Assembly (NCBI GenBank): GCA_963717385.1
Contig: CAVQWE010000006.1
Coordinates: forward strand, 62,001-126,000
DNA length: 64,000 nucleotides
Reading direction: 5' to 3'
Origin: Sva-07 sp963717385
Lineage (GTDB): Bacteria; Actinomycetota; Acidimicrobiia; Acidimicrobiales; Ilumatobacteraceae
In this document: positions 53,429-63,900 of the stretch, piece by piece
How the letters are laid out: each line of letters opens with the position of its first letter
How positions within the stretch are numbered: position 1 is the first letter of the stretch
Notes under the pieces: model-generated
Seen by the model: the letters and a program-made list of their open reading frames with translations, nothing else
What the model was told of the DNA's origin: nothing
Database searches by the model: none
Made by a program: the position numbers and the translations under genes

Positions 53429-54510
53429 ATGGCCCCCGGATCGATTCGTCTCGGCACCTACGCCGGGATCCCCGTGCGTGCGCACTGGAGCACGGCGATC
53501 ATCGCTGTGTGGTTCGGTGTGTTGTTCTCGAGCGACCTACGGCGTGGTGGGCGGCGTGATCGGCACCGTTGGCTTCTTCGTCTCGATCCTGGCTCACGAG
53601 TTCGGCCATGCCATGGTTGCGCGCCACTACGGCGTGCGCACCCAGTCGATCGATCTCTGGGCGCTCGGCGGCGTCGCCCGACTCGACCGCGAATCGCCCG
53701 AGCCCGAAGGCTGACGGACTGATCGCTGTTGCCGGTCCCGCTGTCAGCCTCGTGCTCAGCCTGGTCGCATTCGGAGCCGCCTTCGCGTTGCAATCGAATC
53801 TGCTCGCCACGCTCGGCGTGCTCAACGGTCTCTTGGCCGTGTTCAACATGCTCCCTGGCGCACCGCTCGACGGCGGTCGAGTGCTCAGAGCTGTTCGGTG
53901 GGCACGAACGGGCAACAAGTACAGGGCAATGCGCGACGCCGGCAACGCCGGGCGAGTGCTCGGATGGGGCCTGGTCGGCGTCGGATTCGTTCTCATGCTC
54001 AACGGTCAGTTCGGGGTGATCTTCATGTTCACCGGGCTGTTCATCGCCCTCAACGCACGCGCCGAGATCATGACCTCGTACGTCGCCGAACAACTCGACG
54101 GGGTCAAGGTGCGCGATCTGACGTACTTCGGCATCGCTCAGGCCGGGACCGACATGGACACCGACTCGATGATCGACCAACGCCAGCGACTCGGCGCTGC
54201 CGGCGCAGTCGCAGTGGTCGGCGACAACGGCGAACTCGACGGATTCGTGCTCGAGGACCAGATGTGGGCGGTGCCGTCCGAGAATCGGTCGCTGACCATG
54301 CTCACGCAGCTGATGGTGCCGTTCACCAATCTGACCACGGCGTCGCTCGACGAGGACCTGTCGACGGTGCTCGCCCGACTCGACCCCCGCCGGCCGATCG
54401 TCACGGTGTGGAACGACGGCCAACTGCTCGGCATCGTGCACCCGAAACGTCTCGAAGAGCGGTTGAAGCAGGCGCAGCGTCGGGCGTTCCCGAGCACCGC
54501 AGGGGTCTGA
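53429..54510 (+). CDS. site-2 protease family zinc metalloprotease with CBS-like region (two frame breaks)
   Basis: About 360 residues. M50 motifs: the active-site LAHEFGHAMVARHYGV, and LPGAPLDGGRVLRAVRW with the second metal ligand. Membrane segments flank them. The C-terminal half (DTDSMIDQRQRLGAAGAVAVVGDNGELDGFVLEDQMW...) looks CBS-like, as in Rv2625c-type actinobacterial proteins. Three frames are used in turn: MAPGSIRLGTYAGIPVRAHWSTAIIAVWFGVLFSSDL; GVVGGVIGTVGFFVSILAHEFGH...; and DGLIAVAGPAVSLV.... One extra base near 53535 and one near 53712 are inferred. GAAAGGAGC precedes the ATG, with TAGAAT at 53386-53391. Confidence 0.87.
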
Positions 54511-54522
54511 TCTCGGCGTCGC

Positions 54523-55021
54523 TCAGGCGTCTTTGACCGCCCAGTCGCGCTTGGCGACCGGATCCTGATCGCTCCACGGGAAGTTGATCCACTTGTCGGT
54601 GCGCTTCCAGATGTAGTCGCACTTCACCACCGAGTGCGACTTCTCGTAGAGCACACCGGTGCGCACTTCGGCCGACCTTGCCGTCGACGAACTCCTGCAC
54701 CGAACGCAGGGTGTGACCGGTGTCGGCAACGTCGTCGACGATCAGGATCCGTGCGTCGGACACGTCGACGAAGTCCGGCGCCGGCGGAAGGATACGCGGC
54801 ACCTCGAGGCGTTCGTCGACACCGGTGTAGAACTCGACGTTCATGGTGTAGACGTTCTTCACCGAGAGGGCGTAGCCAATGGCGCCCCCGATGAGCAGCC
54901 CACCTCGAGCGATCGCCAGGACCATGTCGGGCTCGTAACCGTCGTCGACCACCATCTGGGCCAGCCCTCGCGAGGCTGTTCCGAAGATGTCCCAGGTCAT
55001 GATCTCGCGCTCGTCAGACAT
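54523..55021 (-). CDS. purine-type phosphoribosyltransferase (frameshifted)
   Basis: About 165 residues. The PRPP-binding motif is ARILIVDDVADTGHTL, and the N-terminus MTWDIFGTASRGLAQMVVDDGYEPDMVLAIARGGLLIGGAIGYALSV and C-terminus (CDYIWKRTDKWINFPWSDQDPVAKRDW) resemble xanthine/guanine/hypoxanthine phosphoribosyltransferases. The C-terminal 40 residues are in another frame from about 54675 (KVAEVRTGVLYEKSH); one extra base is inferred. It may salvage a purine base, which would link it to the molybdenum hydroxylase 0.8 kb away, although they are not one operon. Confidence 0.85.
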
Positions 55022-55033
55022 GACCTCGGAAAC

Positions 55034-55801
55034 CTAGCCGCCCGACGCACTGGCCGTGTTGTCTGACACCCCGAGTAGCCGATTCAGGTGGCGAACGCGG
55101 TCGAGCGTGAGCAGACAGTTCCACGAGGCCACCTCGCGCAGACCGGGGACCTTCATGATCCACTTCTGTGATGGGTAGTACCTCGGTACCGCTGAGCGGA
55201 TCTCGAGTCCGGGCCTCGCCTCGGCAGCCTGCATCGTGGCTCCGATGTGCGCTGGCCACAAGCCGTCGTAGACCCGGTTGTGGGGCGGTTCGCCACGCAA
55301 CTTGACGTGTACCCGGTATCCGAGCTTGGGTCCGAGGTAGTGGAACGGGGTGATGAAGTGCCCGCCCCACGGCGAGTACCAGTTGGTCCAACTGACCCAG
55401 GCCCAGCCGCCCACTCTGACCACACGCTGGATCTCGTCGAACAGCGGCCCGACGTCGGGAACATGCTCGACGAGATTGGAGCTGAACACCCCGTCGAAGG
55501 ACCCGTCGGGGAACGGCAAGCGAGCTGCGTCGGCAACCAATCCGGACATCCCCTTCTCGACCACCTGGGCGATGTCGGGCTTGCCGAGATCGACCGCGAC
55601 CACCGTGGCGCCGGCGCGCTCCAATGCTGCGGTGTAGTGACCCGGCCCCGAGCCGAGGTCGAGGATGCGGCACCCGTCGAGCGGCAACTCCATCAGCGCG
55701 AGCGTGCGGTCGGCGAGTTTGTTGTAGAACGGTTCGGGATCGCTCTGCTCGGAGAGGAACAGCTTGAACAGCTCGGTCTTGGTGGCGACCTTTGGCGGCA
55801 T
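55034..55801 (-). CDS. class I SAM-dependent methyltransferase
   Basis: 255 residues from ATG 55801. SAM motifs: CRILDLGSGPGHYTAALERAGATVVAVDLGKPDI, FDGVFSSNLVEHVPDVGPLFDEIQRVVRVGGWAWVSWTNWYSPWGGHF. It resembles the actinobacterial methyltransferases near mycolate or glycolipid genes, although the target is unknown. The longer open frame is rejected since TATCGT ends 7 nt before this ATG. It is not coupled to the genes on either side. Confidence 0.85.
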   Translation of the reverse strand: MPPKVATKTELFKLFLSEQSDPEPFYNKLADRTLALMELPLDGCRILDLGSGPGHYTAALERAGATVVAVDLGKPDIAQVVEKGMSGLVADAARLPFPDGSFDGVFSSNLVEHVPDVGPLFDEIQRVVRVGGWAWVSWTNWYSPWGGHFITPFHYLGPKLGYRVHVKLRGEPPHNRVYDGLWPAHIGATMQAAEARPGLEIRSAVPRYYPSQKWIMKVPGLREVASWNCLLTLDRVRHLNRLLGVSDNTASASGG

Positions 55802-55808
55802 CGAACTC

Positions 55809-55814
55809 ACGATA
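55809..55814 (-). promoter_or_regulatory. -10-like TATCGT of methyltransferase gene
   Basis: TATCGT on the minus strand ends 7 nt before the ATG at 55801. Confidence 0.5.
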
Positions 55815-55857
55815 GGCCTCGTCGGCGTACGACGATGTGTCTGACACGTCGTGGTAC

Positions 55858-58683
55858 TCACAGACAGATGTCGCTGGGGCGCACGGGCACACGATCGAGC
55901 GGCTTGCCAACGCCGTCGACCTGGCGGAGGGCGTCGCGGATGGCGTTGACGATGGCGGGAGTCGACGACACACACGGAGGCTCACCGACACCCTTTGCTC
56001 CCAGCGGGGCGTGCGGATCGGGCTCTTCCACCAAGGTGGCGACCACGTCGGGCATGTCGAGGAACGTCGGCAGCAGATAGTCCGTGAAGTTGCCGTTGCG
56101 GATCACGCCGTCGATCTGGATGATCTCTTCCATCACCGCCAGCCCGAGCCCTTGTGCGATGCCACCTTCGATCTGACCGATCACCGACAAGGGGTTGAGC
56201 GCGCGGCCGACGTCTTGGGCCGTGGCGATCTGGACGACCTTGACGAGGCCGAGTTCGGGATCGACGTCGACGACCGCACGGTGGGCCACGAACGCGAACG
56301 CTGTGTGACAGTTGCCCTGGCCGTTCTCGTCGAGGTCGGTGGTGGGCGGATGGCGATACTCGACGGTTTCATCGAAGACGGCGCCGGCGGTTGCTTCGGC
56401 AATCGAGATGCGCCAACCGGAGACCGTGTCGACCACGTCGACGCCGTCGACGGCGAGTCGCAGCGGGTCGACACCGTGCGTGCGACCGAGGTGCTCGAAC
56501 ATCTGCTCGCGAACGGTGCGACACGCCAGGTCGACAGCTCCACCGCTCATCCAGGTCTGGCGCGACGCCGAGGTCGAACCAGCCGAGCCCACACCGGTGT
56601 CGATGCGGTCGAGCACCACCTCGTCGACACCCAGGATCGTGCGGGCGATCTGCGCGGCGATCGTGACGAACCCCTGACCGACCTCGGCGGTGGCGAACTT
56701 CAGCGTGACCACACCGTCGGCCAAGCGGCAACGTGCGGTGGAGTAGTCGTCGAATCCCTCGGAGTACATGAGGTTCTTCATGGCGACTCCCCAGCCGATC
56801 CCTCGGACGATGTCGCCTGGTTGGGCGGTACGGCCCGCCGCACCTGGCAGCTTCATCACGTCGAGCGATCCGTCGGCGAGCGGCCGTCCACCGACAGGTT
56901 CGTCGGGCAGCGCCAGTGCAGCGGTCTCACGGATGCATCGGTCGACCGGGGCGACGTTGAGCACGGGCTGGCCGGTGATCAGGCGGTCACCGGTGACCAT
57001 GGCGTTGCGCAACCGAACTTCGGCGGGGTCGAGACCGCAGGCGAGCGCAAGCTTGTCCATCTGCGATTCGTGAGCGAAACACGCCTGCACCACACCGAAC
57101 CCGCGCATCGCACCGCAGGGCAAGTGGTTGGTGCGCACGGCGTAGCCATCGACGATCGCATTGGGGCACCGGTACGGGCCCTGGGTGTGGGTGACGGCGT
57201 TGATCAGGACAGCGGATGAGGTGGACGCGTAGGCCCCGCCGTCGAACACCATCCGCGACTCGATCTTGACGATTTCACCGTCGTCGGTCGCGTGATGACG
57301 CATCCAGATGGTCGCTGGGTGGCGATGCACGTGGCCGAGGAAGCTCTCGCCACGGCTGTAGGCGATCCGGACGGGCCGACCCAACCGGAGCGCGAGCAGG
57401 CATGTGTGCACCTGCAGGCTGATGTCCTCCCTGGCGCCGAACGCCCCACCGACGCCACCGAGCACCAGGCGTACCGCATCGACCGGCAGTCCGAGGCAAG
57501 CGGCGATCTGCGCACGGTCCTCGTGCAGCCATTGGGTGGCCACGTGCAACTCGACGCCGCCACCACCGTCGTCCGGGATCGCCAAGGCTGCTTCGAGGCC
57601 GAGGAAGGCCTGATCCTGCATCCCGATCTCGTAGGTGCCCTCGACCACGACCGCAGCGGTGACCTCGGGATCACCGCACACGATGCGCTGGTGACGGATC
57701 ACGTTGCCGTCGGGATGGATTGGCTCGTGCGTACCAGAGATGGCTGCCTCGGGGTCGAGCAGCGGTGTGAGCACCTCGTAGTCGACGATGATCGCCTCGA
57801 GTGCTCGACGGCAGGTCTCGGGATCGTCAGCGGCCACGGCAGCGACCGGTTCGCCGACGTAGCGGACCACCGTGTCGGCAAAGACCGGCTGATCGTCGGC
57901 GATCAAGCCATAGGTGAGTTTGCCGGGCACGTCGGCTGCGGTGATGACCGCTTCGACGCCGGAGATCTTCCAGGCGCCGCTGAGGTCGATCGAGCGGATG
58001 CGCGCCGACGGGTGCGGCGACCGCAGCGTGGCCCCCCACAGGCAACCGTCGGCCGACAGGTCCGACGAGAACTCGAAGCTCCCCTGCACCTTGGCGACAC
58101 CATCGGGACGTCCTGGAGACGTGCCGATCGTGCCAGCGCGGGCAACGTCGTCGACCCGGCTGGCGAGATCCGTCATCGCCCCGACATCGGTCATCGACTG
58201 CGCTCCCTTGCGTTGCACCGAGACGCGTTGGACCGCGTCGATGATGCGGCCGTAGCCGGTGCAACGACACACGTTGCCGGCCAATTCTTCGCGGATCTCG
58301 GTCTCGGTCGGAACCAGCGTGCGTTCGAGGAGATCGTGCACCGCCATGATCAGCCCCGGCGTGCAGAAACCGCACTGCACGGCGCCGGCCTCGACGAATG
58401 CGGCCTGCACATCGCTCGGCGAACCCGGCGGCGCGACCCCCTCGATCGTCTGGATCGGCTGATCGACGGCGCTCGCAGCCATCACCAGACACGAACACAC
58501 GAGGATGCCATCGACGAGGACGCTGCACGAGCCGCATTCGCCCTGCTCGCAAGCGCCCTTGGTGCCGATCAGCCCGAGCCGGTCGCGCAACACGTCCAGC
58601 AGACTCTCGCCCAACCACGAGTCGTCGACCTGGCGAGCGACGCCGTTGACGTGCAGGACGTAGTGGTCGCTGTCGTGGCTCAT
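55858..58683 (-). CDS. molybdenum hydroxylase, fused [2Fe-2S] and Mo-cofactor subunits (xanthine dehydrogenase family)
   Basis: 941 residues. Residues 1-160 are the iron-sulfur subunit: a ferredoxin-like cluster site (KGACEQGECGSCSVLVDG, C45, C50, C53 and a fourth cysteine) and a second site (CGFCTPG and CRCTGYG). Residues from about 180 to the end are the molybdopterin-binding subunit: RPDGVAKVQGSFEFSSDL, GGVGGAFGARED, GAMRGFGVVQACFAHE and the catalytic glutamate in GAKGVGEPPCVS. The two are normally separate proteins or are fused the other way with FAD in the middle. Substrate may be xanthine or another N-heterocycle. The ATG overlaps the FAD-subunit stop by 4 bp. Confidence 0.92.
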   Translation of the reverse strand: MSHDSDHYVLHVNGVARQVDDSWLGESLLDVLRDRLGLIGTKGACEQGECGSCSVLVDGILVCSCLVMAASAVDQPIQTIEGVAPPGSPSDVQAAFVEAGAVQCGFCTPGLIMAVHDLLERTLVPTETEIREELAGNVCRCTGYGRIIDAVQRVSVQRKGAQSMTDVGAMTDLASRVDDVARAGTIGTSPGRPDGVAKVQGSFEFSSDLSADGCLWGATLRSPHPSARIRSIDLSGAWKISGVEAVITAADVPGKLTYGLIADDQPVFADTVVRYVGEPVAAVAADDPETCRRALEAIIVDYEVLTPLLDPEAAISGTHEPIHPDGNVIRHQRIVCGDPEVTAAVVVEGTYEIGMQDQAFLGLEAALAIPDDGGGGVELHVATQWLHEDRAQIAACLGLPVDAVRLVLGGVGGAFGAREDISLQVHTCLLALRLGRPVRIAYSRGESFLGHVHRHPATIWMRHHATDDGEIVKIESRMVFDGGAYASTSSAVLINAVTHTQGPYRCPNAIVDGYAVRTNHLPCGAMRGFGVVQACFAHESQMDKLALACGLDPAEVRLRNAMVTGDRLITGQPVLNVAPVDRCIRETAALALPDEPVGGRPLADGSLDVMKLPGAAGRTAQPGDIVRGIGWGVAMKNLMYSEGFDDYSTARCRLADGVVTLKFATAEVGQGFVTIAAQIARTILGVDEVVLDRIDTGVGSAGSTSASRQTWMSGGAVDLACRTVREQMFEHLGRTHGVDPLRLAVDGVDVVDTVSGWRISIAEATAGAVFDETVEYRHPPTTDLDENGQGNCHTAFAFVAHRAVVDVDPELGLVKVVQIATAQDVGRALNPLSVIGQIEGGIAQGLGLAVMEEIIQIDGVIRNGNFTDYLLPTFLDMPDVVATLVEEPDPHAPLGAKGVGEPPCVSSTPAIVNAIRDALRQVDGVGKPLDRVPVRPSDICL

Positions 58684-59538
58684 GCGGCGACCTCGCTCGT
58701 GGCGGCGCGCTGTACCAGTCGGCGTGCGAGCACGCCGACTGCGTGGCGGCGATACTCGGCGCTCGAGCGGTGGTCGGTGATCGGGCGGCTCTCCGACGAC
58801 ACCAGCGTGCCGACGGCTTCGAGGTCGGCAGCGTCGACGGTGAGCGTCGACCAGTCGAGCACTTCGGCCAGTCGTGCTTCGGCCTGCGGGCATCGCAGGA
58901 CGGTCGGTCCGACCGATCCCAAGGCGATCGCCGTGCGCTGAGTGGTGCGGTCGAGCACGACACATGCGCTCGCCACTGCGATGACCATCGCGTTGCGTAC
59001 ACCGACTTTCGCATAGCCCTGCCACCCGTCGACGAGCGGCACGGTGATGGCCACGATCAACTCACCTGGCGGCGAGTGCGGTGCGCTTCGGGCCGACCAT
59101 GAAATCGGCCACCGGCATCGTGCGCCGACCATCCACCGACGCCAACTCGACGGTTGCGCCGAGCGCAGCCAGCACCGGCAGCCCATCGCCCGCAGGTGAG
59201 CACGTGCCGAGATTGCCTCCCAACGTGCCCGCATTGCGGATCTGCGGCGAACCGACGGTGCGCGAGGCCTCGGCCAGTGCCGGCACCAGCACGGCCAGCG
59301 GGCCGGTCTCGATCTCGCGGTAGCTCACCGCCGCACCGATGGTGACCGACCCTGCATCTCGCCGCCACGAGCGAAGCTCGGCGATGCGATTGACCACCAC
59401 CACGCTGTGGTCGGGTCGACGATGGCCCTCGTTGACCTCGACCATCAGATCGGTCCCACCGGCCAACACGGTGGCAGTCGGGTCGTGCGCAAGGTGGCCA
59501 ACGGCGGCATCGACGCTGTCGGGGAGATGGACCGGCAT
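58680..59538 (-). CDS. molybdenum hydroxylase FAD-binding subunit (CoxM/XdhB type; frameshifted)
   Basis: About 286 residues from ATG 59538. The FAD-binding motifs AGGTDLMVEVNEG and QIRNAGTLGGNLGTCSPAGDGLPVLAALGA are in the N-terminal half. The C-terminal half (GELIVAITVPL..., YAKVGVRNAMVIAVASACVVLD) is in another frame from about 59070; one extra base is inferred. It supplies the FAD domain that passes electrons from the Fe-S centres of the next gene to NAD or another acceptor. The order FAD subunit - fused Fe-S/Mo subunit is one operon. Confidence 0.9.
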
Positions 59539-59640
59539 GACCGCACGACTGTACTGCTCGGCCACGATGCCCAGGTGGCTCCTCAGCACACTGCTAGCGT
59601 CACAGCGGCCCCGAAACCGGGGCACGCATCGACCACGCGC

Positions 59641-60889
59641 ATGACCGACACTTCTCACGATCCCCGCCCCGGCGACACCGAGATCGACGCCATCATCGAC
59701 GATTCCGGCCCATCGTGGCGCCGAGCGCTCGCCGTCGGCCTGGCGGCATACGTGGTGTCGCGGTTGTGCGTGATCGCCGGCACCGCGGTGCGTGCCGCCC
59801 AGTTGGCCGTCGACGCTCGCGCCGACGGCGACCCCGAACCAAACGCGGGCTCGGTGATCAGCCAGGTGCTCACGTCATGGGACGGTCGGTGGTACCTCGA
59901 GATCATTCGGGGCGGCTACCCCTCGAACGTGCCGCCCAACATCACCTACGAACAGCTCGAAGCCAGGGCGGCCTTCTTCCCGCTGTATCCCTGGACCGCC
60001 CGTGCGCTCGACGTGATCCTCCCGGGCGGCGACACCTTTGCTGCGCTGTTGCTCAACTTCGTGCTCGGAGCAGTGTCCGTGGTGCTCGTGGGTGTGCTGG
60101 CGCGCCGGCTCTACAGCGTCGGGGTGGCAGCTCGGGCGATGACCTTGTACGCGGTGTTCCCCGGCAGCGTGGTGCTGTCGTTCGCCTACTCCGAGGCCCT
60201 GCTGATCGTGCTGGCAGCGGCGTGTCTGATCCTGCTGCTCGACGAACGCTGGCTGTTGGCCGGATTGACAGCGGCACTCGCCACCGCCACACGACCCAAC
60301 GGCATCGCCGTGGTCGCTGCATGCGTCGTCGCCAGCTTCCTGGCCATCCGACGCTCGCGCGACTGGTTCTCGCTCGTCGCCGTTGCGCTGGCCCCGATCG
60401 GATTCATCTTCTTCCAGTGGTATGTGGGATCGACCGCCGGCGAGCGCTGGATCTGGTTCCGGGTGCAGCGCGAGGCCTGGGCCGAAGGCACCAGTTTCGG
60501 CGCCACCGCCGTGACCAACAGCTTCGAGTTCGTCCTCAATCCACTGTCGTCACCCACCGACGCCCTGACGGCTCTCTCGATGATCGTGTTGATCGGGATG
60601 ATCTACTGCGCCTGGAAGGTGCGGCTGCACTGGGTGCTCGTCGCCTTCTGCGCTGTCGTGGTCGCGCTCGATGATCATCCCCGAAACCGTCACGGCACGC
60701 CCGCGATTCCTGTTCACCGCGTTCCCGTTCTTCATCGCCGTCGCGGCGTGGTGGCCCGAGCCTCAACGCGATCCCGATCACCGTCGATCGAGCTGGGAAT
60801 ATGCCGGATGGGATCTCACGCTGGTGCTGTGCGGCGCCGGGCTCGCCGCGCTCACCGGGCTGTACTCGGTGTTCGGCGTGATTCCATGA
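59641..60889 (+). CDS. PIG-V/GT-C-type membrane mannosyltransferase-like protein (frameshifted)
   Basis: About 415 residues with some ten membrane segments. The N-terminus has SWDGRWYLEIIRGGYP, the D-G-x-W-Y region of lipid-linked GT-C enzymes like PIG-V, and AAFFPLYPWTARALDVILPGGDTFAALLLNFV. The last part (IIPETVTARPRFLFTAFPFFIAVAAWW...) is in another frame after about 60670; one extra base is inferred. Such proteins add mannose from a polyprenyl-phosphate donor in the cell envelope. It starts 102 bp from the FAD-subunit gene, in the opposite direction, with a TAGCGT in that gap. Confidence 0.82.
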
Positions 60890-60902
60890 CGGGCACCGTG
60901 GC

Positions 60903-63900
60903 GTGACCCTTCGGGCCAGAGCAAGCCGCCACACCACCGCATTGGCGGTCGGCGTCCTCGCCCTGCTCGCCTATCTTCCGGCGCTCACCAGTTCGCCGGG
61001 CAGGATGCCCGCGGACACCAAGCTGTACCTGTACCTCGACCCTGCCGGGCTCGTCGGTCGGGCCGCATCGACGTTCGAGCCCGATCAGTTCGCAGGCTGG
61101 GTGCCCTTCCAGCAGATCACCTACCTGTGGCCGAGCGGGCCGTGGTACCTCCTGTTCGACGCGATCGGCGTTCCCGACTGGATTGCCCATCGACTGTGGA
61201 TCGCCACGATCATGTTCCTCGCTGGTGCCGGCGTCTTGTGGGCCGCACGGCTGCTCGGCCTGTCGCGCGGCGGGGCACTGATCGCCGCACTCGTCTACCA
61301 ACTGTCGCCGTTCCTGTTGGCGTACGTCTCTCGCACCTCGCTACTGCTGCTCCCGTGGGCGGGCATGGGCTGGATCGTGGGCTTGACGGTGAGAGCCACC
61401 CTGGGCCGGGCCCCTGATGGCTCCGATCTCCGCACGCGGCTCGCGCGCTGGCGCGATCCAGCGCTGATCGCGCTCATCGTCGCCACGGTTGGCTCGACCA
61501 ATGCGACCACGTTGGCCATGATCGTGCCGGCACCGGTGCTGTGGATCGTGCACGCCGTCTGGCAGCGGCGGATCCCGTGGACGGCCGCAGCCGCCACCGC
61601 CGCACGGGTCGGCGGCTTGTGCGTGCTGGTGTCGCTGTGGTGGGTGGCGATGCTGTACGTGCAGTCGCGCAGCGGTGCCCCCGTGTTGTCGTACACCGAG
61701 ACGCTGAGCGATGTCAGTCGCAACGCCACCGGATCTGAAGTACTCCGAGGGCTCGGCTACTGGCTCTTCTACCAACGCGACCCCGTGGGGCCCACGACCA
61801 CCGCGTCGTTCGACCATCTCGTCGGACTGCGCACGATCGCTCTCGGCTACCTCGTGATCGTCATCGGTCTGTTGGGGCTGGCGATCACGTCGTGGACCCA
61901 CCGCCGGTTTGCTGCGATGTGCGTGGGTGTCGGCATGGTGCTCGCTGTTGGTGTCCACCCGGTCGACAACCCGTCGCCGTTGATGAGTCTGCTCGTCGGA
62001 GACGACGAGTCGGGTCTCGCTCTCGCGCTTCGCAGCAGCACTCGTGCGGTTCCGCTCCTGCTCCTCGGCGTGGGACTCGGCGCCGGTTCACTCATCTCGG
62101 CCGTCGTCGCCGACGTCAGGATCCCGGTTGCCCGGCGCCGCTTGGTCAACCTGGGCCTCACCGCCGTGGTGGCGGCGGTGATCATCGCGAGTCTGCCTGC
62201 GTTGTGGAATCGGGCGCTCGTCGACCCGGCGATCGATCGCGACCAGGATCCGCCGGCCGCCTGGATGGACGCCGCCGAGCGGCTCGACGCCACCGACCAG
62301 TCAGCGCGGGTCATCCAGATCCCCGGCGCCGAGTTCGGCGCGTTCCGATGGGGTTACACCACCGATCATCCCCTGGTCGCGCTGACCGACAAGCCGGTCC
62401 TCACCCGCGATCTGCTTCCCCTCGGATCGGCAGGAGCGATGGACCTGTTGTTCGCGCTCGACGACCGCGTTCAAGAGCTCACACTCGACCCCCAAGCCGT
62501 TGCGCCGGTCGCACGGCTCTTCGGTGCCGACACCATCTGGCTGTCGAACGACGCCGCGTTCGAGCGGTTCCGCACCGCTCGACCCGACCTGGTCGACGCG
62601 TTGCTCACCGAGGCCCCGGTCGACGGGATCGGGTCGGCGGAACGCTTCGGGGAACCCGTGGTCGAAGCGACGGAGGTCCCGATGGTCGACCCGGCCGAGC
62701 TGATCGAGCCGCGCACCGCGCTGCAGGAGGTGGCGCTGCTGTCGGTCGACAACGACGCCTCGGTCATCCGGGCCAAGACCGAAACCGTGGTGTTGTCCGG
62801 TTCGGGCGACGGCATCATCGATGCTGCCGCCGCTGGTCTCCTGTCGGGTTACGAACTCGTTCGAAGCAGCGGCGACACCGACGATGTGGTTGGTGCTCTC
62901 GACGACGCGAGGGCACTGATCGTCACCGACACCAACCGTGACCAGGCGCGACACTGGCGTGGTTCGCAGGACACGCGTGGCCACACCGAACCAGGCGGGC
63001 CCGACGACGACGTGCTCACCGCTACCGCCGCCGACCAGCGCCTTGCGGTGTTCCCCGACGATCCCGATGTCCAGACCGTCGCAATCCAGGACGGCCCAGT
63101 GCGCGCCGAGGCCTCGAGCTACGGCGAACCGTTCGCGTACCGCCCCGAGGATCGCGCCGTCATGGCGATCGACGGTGACCCGACCACCGCCTGGCGCGTC
63201 GGCGATCACGGCGACCCGCTGGGCGAACAGATCCGTCTCACCGTCATCGGTGATGGCGCTGCGTCCACCTCGATGCGTCTGCTGCAGCCTGCGTCGCCCA
63301 CCGGTGGCCGCTCGATCAGTTCCGTCAGCGTCACCGTCGATGGTGGATCTGCGCTCGACGTCGCACTCGATGCCACGTCGCGAGATGGCGGCCAATTGGT
63401 CGAGATCCCGCAGGCGACGACGGGGAGCTCGATCGACATCGAGATCACCGGTCTCGAGCCCGGCACGTTCCCACTTGCTGCTGCTGTCGGCGGTGTCGGA
63501 TTCGCCGAGATCGATCTGGGCCTGGGGCCGACGACCGAATGGATCAGACCGCCGATCGACGGCCTGCTGGCGAGTGCTGCGTCGAGCGATGCACCGCCGC
63601 TGGCGCTGGTGTTCACCCGCCTGCGCACCGATGCCACCGACCCATGGCGGGCAGATCCCGAACGCATCCTGATGCGGCGATTCGAGCTGCCCGACGCCCT
63701 TGCAATGCAAGCATCGGCCACGCTGCGCATCGATCGCCGAGCGAGCGATGCCGACCTCGCCACCCTTCTGGCCCCCGCAGTCGTCGGGGCACCACCGCCG
63801 ATCGCATCGGCCAGGATCACCGGTGGTGTTGCCCAGCGCGGTGCCGCCGCGGCGGATGGCGACGTCGCAACGGCATGGACGACGCCGTTCGACGAAGCCG

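Noticed and set aside
57292..58941. 549-residue open frame on the plus strand
   Set aside because: Antisense to the molybdenum hydroxylase, whose cofactor motifs are unmistakable.
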